Assembly: GCA_004555915.1 (NCBI GenBank)
Contig: SFJM01000014.1
Location: 18,594-82,593, forward strand
Source: Clostridiales bacterium
GTDB lineage: Bacteria > Bacillota > Clostridia > Oscillospirales > Butyricicoccaceae
DNA length: 64,000 nt
Direction of reading: 5' to 3'
The notes under the pieces are model-generated. The model worked only from the letters and a program-made list of their open reading frames with translations, did not search any database and was not told the DNA's origin. The first letter of the stretch is position 1; every line of letters begins with the position of its first letter. Shown here in pieces: positions 59,001-64,000 of the stretch. The translations under genes and the position numbers were made by a program.

Positions 59001-60236
59001 ATGAAAGAGAAACGGAAACTGTCTCTCGCCATGCAGATCTTTATCGCACTGGTGCTCGCCATCATTGCCGGTCTGCTGCTGGGAAGCCACGCGGAATTTG
59101 CTGAAAGCTACATCAAGCCCTTCGGTACCATTTTCCTCAACCTTCTCAAATTCATTGTTGTTCCCATCGTGCTGTTCTCCATCATGAGCGGTATCATTTC
59201 CATGCAGGATATCCGCAAGGTGGGTTCTATCGGTCTGAAAACCGTCATCTATTACCTATGTACCACCGCCTTTGCCATCACCATTGGCCTAATCGGCGGC
59301 AACCTGTTCAAGGGCCTGTTCCCTGTGGTTGCCACAACCAATCTGACCTATGAGGCCGCAGAGGCAACGTCCTTTATGGACACGCTGGTAAACATCTTTC
59401 CATCCAACTTCATCCAGCCCATGTCCGAGGCCAATATGCTGCAGGTCATCGTCATGGCACTGCTGATCGGCTTCGCCATTATTCTGATCGGTGATGAGGC
59501 TGCCATGGTCATCCGCGGCGTCAACAGCCTGAATGCCGTATTCATGAAGTGCATGGAAATGATCCTGAAGCTGTCCCCCATCGGTGTCTTCTGCCTGCTC
59601 TGTCCGGTAGTCGCTGCCAACGGTGCCGCAATCATCGGCTCCCTCGCCATGGTTCTTCTGGCGGCTTACATCTGCTATATCGTCCATGCGGTTGTGGTTT
59701 ATTCCACTGCTGTCCGGACTATGGGCGGCATGAACCCGGCTGCATTCTTTAAAGGCATGCTCCCTGCTATCATGTTCGCATTCTCCAGTGCTTCTTCCGT
59801 AGGCACATTGCCCATCAATCTGGAATGCACCGAAAAAATGGGCGCTTCCAGAGAAATCGCTTCCTTTGTCCTGCCGCTGGGCGCTACCATTAATATGGAT
59901 GGTACCGCGATTTATCAGGGTGTCTGTGCAATCTTTATCGCTGCCTGCTATGGCATCAACCTGACCTTCCCCCAGATGCTGACCATCGTGCTGACTGCAA
60001 CTCTGGCTTCCATCGGTACTGCCGGTGTCCCGGGTGCCGGCATGGTCATGCTTGCCATGGTGCTTACCTCTGTCGGCCTGCCGGTGGATGGCATCGCACT
60101 GGTTGCCGGCGTAGACCGTATCTTTGATATGGGCCGTACCGTTGTCAATATTACCGGTGACGCCTCCTGCACCATGATTGTTTCCAATCTGGAGCGGAAA
60201 AAGGAAATGAAGCAGAACGCATTGAGAAACAAATAA
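59001..60236 (+). CDS. dicarboxylate/amino acid:cation symporter (DAACS family)
   Basis: A 411-aa glutamate-transporter-fold protein. It has eight helices plus the two re-entrant hairpins. HP1 carries the serine-rich motif FAFSSASSVGTLPINLE. Helix 7 has the ion-binding ATINMDGTAIYQG, HP2 is SIGTAGVPGAGMVML and helix 8 DRIFDMGRTVVNITGDASCT with substrate-binding Asp, Arg and Asn. It takes up an acidic or small neutral amino acid, or a dicarboxylate, with Na+ or H+. Start has AAGGAGG. It has its own promoter and terminator. Confidence 0.95.
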   Translation: MKEKRKLSLAMQIFIALVLAIIAGLLLGSHAEFAESYIKPFGTIFLNLLKFIVVPIVLFSIMSGIISMQDIRKVGSIGLKTVIYYLCTTAFAITIGLIGGNLFKGLFPVVATTNLTYEAAEATSFMDTLVNIFPSNFIQPMSEANMLQVIVMALLIGFAIILIGDEAAMVIRGVNSLNAVFMKCMEMILKLSPIGVFCLLCPVVAANGAAIIGSLAMVLLAAYICYIVHAVVVYSTAVRTMGGMNPAAFFKGMLPAIMFAFSSASSVGTLPINLECTEKMGASREIASFVLPLGATINMDGTAIYQGVCAIFIAACYGINLTFPQMLTIVLTATLASIGTAGVPGAGMVMLAMVLTSVGLPVDGIALVAGVDRIFDMGRTVVNITGDASCTMIVSNLERKKEMKQNALRNK

Positions 60237-60262
60237 TGCCTTTCCAAAAGAAATAAAACAAT

Positions 60263-60306
60263 AACAGCTGTCTCCTGGCAAAATCTACCTTGAGACAGCT
60301 GTTTTT
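60263..60306. terminator. bidirectional terminator between the symporter and feoB genes
   Basis: A perfect 12-base stem AACAGCTGTCTC/GAGACAGCTGTT with TTTTT following on the plus strand and A-rich sequence in front. Confidence 0.9.
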
Positions 60307-60319
60307 CTGTTATATTCAA

Positions 60320-62668
60320 TTACAGGATCAGCATGCCGATCAAATGGACAATCAGGGCACAAACCCATGCAATACCACACTGCAATACCACAATACCTGC
60401 CGCCCATTTTCCGCCCAGCTCCCGTTTGATGGAAGCAATGGCTGCCACACATGGCGTGTACAGCAGGCAGAATACCAGCAGGGATGCTGCCGACAGCGGA
60501 GAAATCACCTGCAGCAGCAGATCCTGTGTGCCAAACAGGATGGACAGGGTGGAAACCACGCTTTCCTTGGCAATAAAGCCGGTAATCAGTGCGGTGGAAA
60601 TACGCCAGTCACCAAAGCCAAGCGGCGCGAATACCGGTGCAATCCACCCGGCTACCATGGCAAGAATACTGTCCTGAGAATTGGTCACCAGATTCAGCTG
60701 GGAGTCAAAGGTCTGCAGGAACCAGATGATAATGGTTGCCAGGAAGATAACGGTAAACGCACGCTGCAGGAAATCCTTTGCCTTTTCCCACAGCAGCTGT
60801 GTGACATTTTTCAGTCCCGGCATGCGGTAATTCGGCAGCTCCATGACAAACGGAACCGCTTCGCCACGGAATGCCGTATTCTTGGAAATCAATGCGGTGA
60901 GAATACCCACGGCAATGCCGGTGAAATACAGGAGCACCATAACCAGTCCGCCATGCTTCGGAAAGAATGCCGCGGTGAAAAATCCGTAAATCGGCAGCTT
61001 TGCCGTACAGCTCATGAACGGAATCATCATGATGGTCATTTTGCGGTCACGCTCAGATGGCAGGGTACGGCTGGACATGACACCCGGAACGGAACAGCCA
61101 AAGCCGATGAGCATCGGTACAATGCTTCGACCGGACAGACCGATTTTTCGCAGCAGCTTGTCCATGACAAATGCCACACGGGCCATATATCCGGTATCCT
61201 CCAGCAGAGACAGGAAGAAAAACAGCGTGACAATGATGGGCAGAAAGCTCAGAACACTGCCCACACCGTTAAAGATGCCGTCAATCACCAGAGAATGCAG
61301 CACAGCATTGACGTTCCATGCCGTCAGTCCCGCATCTGCCATGACGGTCAGGCCATCAATCGCACCCTCCAGCAGTCCCTGCAGCCATGCGCCGATGACA
61401 TTGAAGGTCAGCCAGAACACCAGTGCCATAATGCCGATAAAGGCAGGGATTGCGGTATATTTGCCGGTGAGGAACTGGTCAATTTTCCGGCTCCGTTCCC
61501 GTTCCCTGCTTTCCCGTGCCTTGACCACGCAACGGTCTACCAGCTTTCCGATAAACGCAAACCGCATGTCCGCAATGGCTGCGGCCCGGTCAAGACCGCG
61601 TTCCTCCTCCATCTGGCAGATAATATGCTCTACCATCTGCTGTTCATTGTCGGTGAGCCGGAGGATGTTCAGGATACGTTCATCCCCTTCCACCAGCTTG
61701 GTTGCCGCAAACCGAACCGGGATTTCCGCTTTTTCCGCATGATCCTGAATCAGGTGCATGATACCATGCAGACAGCGGTGTACTGCGCCGCCATGGTCGC
61801 TTTCATCACAGAAATCCTGTCTGCCCGGCCGTTCCTGATATTTTGCCACATGCACCGCATGGTTGACCAGTTCTTCAATGCCTTCATTCTTCGCCGCGGA
61901 AATAGGTACCACCGGAATGCCCAGCAGCTCCTCCATGGCATTGATGTAAATACTGCCGCCGTTGCCGCGCACCTCATCCATCATATTGAGCACCAGCACC
62001 ATGGGCACATCCAGCTCCATCAGCTGCATGGTCAGATACAAATTTCGTTCAATATTCGTGGCATCCACGATATTGATAATGCCCTTTGGCTTTTCGTTGA
62101 CGATAAACTGCCGGGAAACAATTTCCTCACTGGTATAGGGAGACAGGGAATAAATGCCCGGCAGGTCGGTGACCAGTGTATCCGCTCTGCCGCGAATCGG
62201 GCCGCTTTTTCTGTCCACCGTCACACCGGGAAAATTGCCCACATGCTGGTTGGAGCCTGTCAGCTGATTGAACAGCGTGGTCTTGCCGCAGTTCTGGTTG
62301 CCGGCAAGGGCAAAGGTCAGCTGTGTTCCCTCCGGCAGCGGATTTTCGTCCGCTTTCACATGGTAAATGCCGCCCTCACCAAGGCCTGGATGTTCTGTAT
62401 TTTCCCCAAGGCGTTCCGCTGTTGTTTTGGTCTGTTCCCTGGATTTTACCGTATGTACCGCAATTTTTTCCGCATCAGCCAGCCGCAGGGTCAGCTCGTA
62501 GCCATGAATGCGCAGCTCCATGGGATCGCCCATTGGGGCGAATTTTTCCAGCGTTACCTCTGCACCGGGAATCACACCCATGTCCAGAAAATGCTGACGG
62601 AGTGCACCTTCACCACCCACCACATCAATCACGGCAGTCTGGCCAATTTCCAAATCCTTTAATGTCAT
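60320..62668 (-). CDS. feoB: ferrous iron transporter, FeoA-FeoB fusion
   Basis: A 782-aa protein. Residues 1-75 are a FeoA SH3-like domain (LKDLEIGQTAVIDVVGGEGALRQHFLDMGVIPGAEVTL). The FeoB GTPase begins near 118 with G1 GNQNCGKT (123-130), then TVDRKSG, G3 DLPGIYSL and G4 LNMMDE. The GTPase-linked helical domain follows. The membrane part contains the Gate motifs (LSFLPIIVTLFFFLSLLEDTGYMARVAF, then IGFGCSVPGVM). It imports Fe(II) under anaerobic conditions. In most bacteria feoA is a separate gene; the fusion is seen in some Clostridia and Bacteroides. AGGTATGACCT precedes the ATG. Confidence 0.96.
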   Translation of the reverse strand: MTLKDLEIGQTAVIDVVGGEGALRQHFLDMGVIPGAEVTLEKFAPMGDPMELRIHGYELTLRLADAEKIAVHTVKSREQTKTTAERLGENTEHPGLGEGGIYHVKADENPLPEGTQLTFALAGNQNCGKTTLFNQLTGSNQHVGNFPGVTVDRKSGPIRGRADTLVTDLPGIYSLSPYTSEEIVSRQFIVNEKPKGIINIVDATNIERNLYLTMQLMELDVPMVLVLNMMDEVRGNGGSIYINAMEELLGIPVVPISAAKNEGIEELVNHAVHVAKYQERPGRQDFCDESDHGGAVHRCLHGIMHLIQDHAEKAEIPVRFAATKLVEGDERILNILRLTDNEQQMVEHIICQMEEERGLDRAAAIADMRFAFIGKLVDRCVVKARESRERERSRKIDQFLTGKYTAIPAFIGIMALVFWLTFNVIGAWLQGLLEGAIDGLTVMADAGLTAWNVNAVLHSLVIDGIFNGVGSVLSFLPIIVTLFFFLSLLEDTGYMARVAFVMDKLLRKIGLSGRSIVPMLIGFGCSVPGVMSSRTLPSERDRKMTIMMIPFMSCTAKLPIYGFFTAAFFPKHGGLVMVLLYFTGIAVGILTALISKNTAFRGEAVPFVMELPNYRMPGLKNVTQLLWEKAKDFLQRAFTVIFLATIIIWFLQTFDSQLNLVTNSQDSILAMVAGWIAPVFAPLGFGDWRISTALITGFIAKESVVSTLSILFGTQDLLLQVISPLSAASLLVFCLLYTPCVAAIASIKRELGGKWAAGIVVLQCGIAWVCALIVHLIGMLIL

Positions 62669-62707
62669 AGGTCATACCTGCTTTTTGTCAGAATGTATGG
62701 CAGAAAA

Positions 62708-62744
62708 AGTATGTGTATACTAACATTCTGCCCTTTGTATTATA
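62708..62744 (-). promoter_or_regulatory. feoB promoter region with palindromes
   Basis: TATAAT (62744-62739) on the minus strand is followed by the palindrome AGTAT-acac-ATACT (62721-62708). The left arm GGCAGAATGT can alternatively pair with TTCTGCC or ACATTCTG further along the leader. An iron-responsive repressor site is likely but not identified. Confidence 0.5.
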
Positions 62745-62875
62745 CTATATCTCCCCTCTCCTGAATACCCTTTTTTTTCTGTTTTTCCATCGTATATCAC
62801 AAATTTCTTTTATTACCGACAAATTCGCAACCATTTCACCATATATTTCTACAATCCCAACATGTTTCACATGGC

Positions 62876-63907
62876 TTATCGGCGCACATCGCCCCGATCG
62901 CTGACAATGCGATAACCCACAGAATTCACTCTGTTTTCCTGACAGCCGCGGCATTTTCCTGCGTCTTCATCCATACAGATTTTGTTGTCATACAGGTCAT
63001 AATTCTTTCTGGCATCCGTGGGCGTCAGGTTGGGCATCATGACATTTGCACCGGCCTTCAGGCCAAGCTCCCGCCCAATCGGGCTGATGGTACCCAAAGC
63101 GGTGGTGGCAGGTAGCAGGACATAGGGGAACATCAGCCGCAGAATCGACAGCATGCGCAGGGTCAGCTCCAGCGTACCTGGCTTTTCCTGTGCAAACGGG
63201 GTCTCGTGATGGGGAATAAACGGGCCGATGCCAATCATATCCGGCTGCAGCTGCTGTAAAAAACGCAGGTCAGCCAGCAGTTCCTTTGTTGTCTGCCCCG
63301 GTGAGCCTACCATAAAGCCCGCACCCACCTGAAACCCGATTTCCTTCAGGTCGAACAGACAGCGTTTCCGGTTCGCAAGACTTAGCTCCTCCGGATGCAG
63401 CCTGCGGTAATGCGCATCGGTCGCGGTTTCATGCCGCAGCAGATACCGGTCCGTACCGGCATCAAAATACGCCTGATAGCTGCTGCGGGGCTTTTCACCG
63501 ATGGATAATGTCACCGCACAGTCCGGATACCGTGTTTTGATCTGATCCACCAGAGAACAGATCGCTTCATCCGTATTGCGCGGATCCTCGCCCCCCTGCA
63601 GCACAAAGGTCCGAAAGCCCATGGCATAGCCGTTTTCACAGCAGGACAGAATTTGCTCCGGGGTCAGCCGGTATCGTTCCGCACAGCGGTTGCTGCGGCG
63701 GATACCGCAATAATAACAGTCATTTTTGCAGTAATTGGTGAATTCAATCAGCCCCCGCAGGAACACATCCGTACCATAATGCTCCCGGCGCACCTGGTCC
63801 GCAGCTTCAAATAATGCGGTATCATCACCCACATGGTCTATCAGCTGCAGCAGCAGTTCATCCGGCAAATCCCGCGTCTGTTTCAGCCTTTCAATGCTAT
63901 CTTTCAT
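62876..63907 (-). CDS. hydE: [FeFe] hydrogenase H-cluster radical SAM maturase HydE
   Basis: A 343-aa radical SAM enzyme. The cluster-binding motif is CKNDCYYC (CxxxCxxC), preceded by FLRGLIEFTNY and followed by GIRRSN, as in HydE. GFRTFVLQGGEDP, GEKPRSSYQAYFDAGTDRYLLRHETA and GFMVGSPGQTTKELLADL match the HydE core. The C-terminal Cys cluster is CMDEDAGKCRGC. HydE supplies the organometallic precursor of the H-cluster; hydF and hydG are not in the window. Start 63907 is chosen because AAGGAA precedes it by about 11 bases. Confidence 0.93.
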   Translation of the reverse strand: MKDSIERLKQTRDLPDELLLQLIDHVGDDTALFEAADQVRREHYGTDVFLRGLIEFTNYCKNDCYYCGIRRSNRCAERYRLTPEQILSCCENGYAMGFRTFVLQGGEDPRNTDEAICSLVDQIKTRYPDCAVTLSIGEKPRSSYQAYFDAGTDRYLLRHETATDAHYRRLHPEELSLANRKRCLFDLKEIGFQVGAGFMVGSPGQTTKELLADLRFLQQLQPDMIGIGPFIPHHETPFAQEKPGTLELTLRMLSILRLMFPYVLLPATTALGTISPIGRELGLKAGANVMMPNLTPTDARKNYDLYDNKICMDEDAGKCRGCQENRVNSVGYRIVSDRGDVRR

Positions 63908-64000
63908 ATATATGACCATTCCTTTCCGCTGCGCTCCAAGGCACCAAAGGGTATGAAACGGGGTGGCTCTAACGCAGCAATGAAATAATTTGTTAGAATA
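63908..64000. other. window edge, no gene identified
   Basis: The last 93 bases contain the hydE ribosome binding site and unassigned sequence. I see no complete feature. Confidence 0.5.

Noticed and set aside
60290..62662. A 790-codon open frame on the plus strand opposite feoB
   Set aside because: It mirrors the FeoA-FeoB gene exactly, is rich in His, Gln and Cys as expected for an antisense shadow, and has no ribosome binding site. FeoB motifs are complete on the other strand.

Overview
The window looks like chromosomal DNA of an anaerobic, fairly GC-rich member of the Clostridia. Evidence for this is the HydE-type [FeFe]-hydrogenase maturase, a giant acyl-CoA dehydratase activase, an orphan SigH-like sigma factor, a FeoA-FeoB fusion, consensus TTGACA/TATAAT promoters and AGGAGG ribosome binding sites. 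An Oscillospirales/Butyricicoccaceae-like gut bacterium is my best guess, by inference only. I see no tRNA, rRNA, CRISPR array, prophage or insertion sequence.

Layout. 1-3060: the 3' end of a LUD-domain gene, then a minus-strand block with a TetR regulator, a 46-aa membrane protein, an ABC exporter destroyed by two deletions, an ICMT-like methyltransferase and a small membrane protein. 3239-13874: an eight-gene minus-strand operon that I consider the most interesting part of the window. It encodes a large protein with a P-loop-like motif, an Hsp70/actin-fold ATPase, two coiled-coil proteins, a zinc-ribbon protein, a small protein shaped like ESCRT-III, a Vps4-like AAA ATPase with an MIT-like N-terminus, and a degenerate AAA partner. 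14118-15789: SfsA and a PHP-domain protein. 15973-24294: an amino-acid/amine catabolic locus. An ornithine-cyclodeaminase-like gene, a P-II protein and an APC permease run one way. A helix-turn-helix regulator and a four-subunit opine/cyanide-type oxidase run the other way. Both operons carry an intrinsic terminator in the leader.

24715-33896 holds housekeeping genes: guaA, rqcH, an Fe-ADH plus aldehyde dehydrogenase pair, trmK and nif3, two small Cys-rich proteins, and a sigH-like gene whose consensus promoter lies so close to the start codon that the mRNA should be leaderless. 34114-39586: glmM, ruvB, ruvA, ruvC, a methionine gamma-lyase-like enzyme and a GNAT protein. 39684-43961: an aminotransferase followed by an envelope-polymer operon in which the wecA/tagO-like gene is broken by a small frameshifting deletion, next to an intact wecB. 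44123-44242 is a candidate small RNA.

44337-64000: a DedA-like exporter, a PAP2 phosphatase, a MATE pump with a leader terminator, dinB, the 1456-aa activase, two related Nudix hydrolases, an L,D-transpeptidase, a CDF metal exporter behind a probable NiCo (czcD) riboswitch, a formate/nitrite-type channel, a HAD phosphatase, a dicarboxylate/amino-acid symporter preceded by a 16-codon upstream ORF, the FeoA-FeoB iron transporter and HydE.

All calls come from reading the sequence and its translations. No database search or structure prediction was run.
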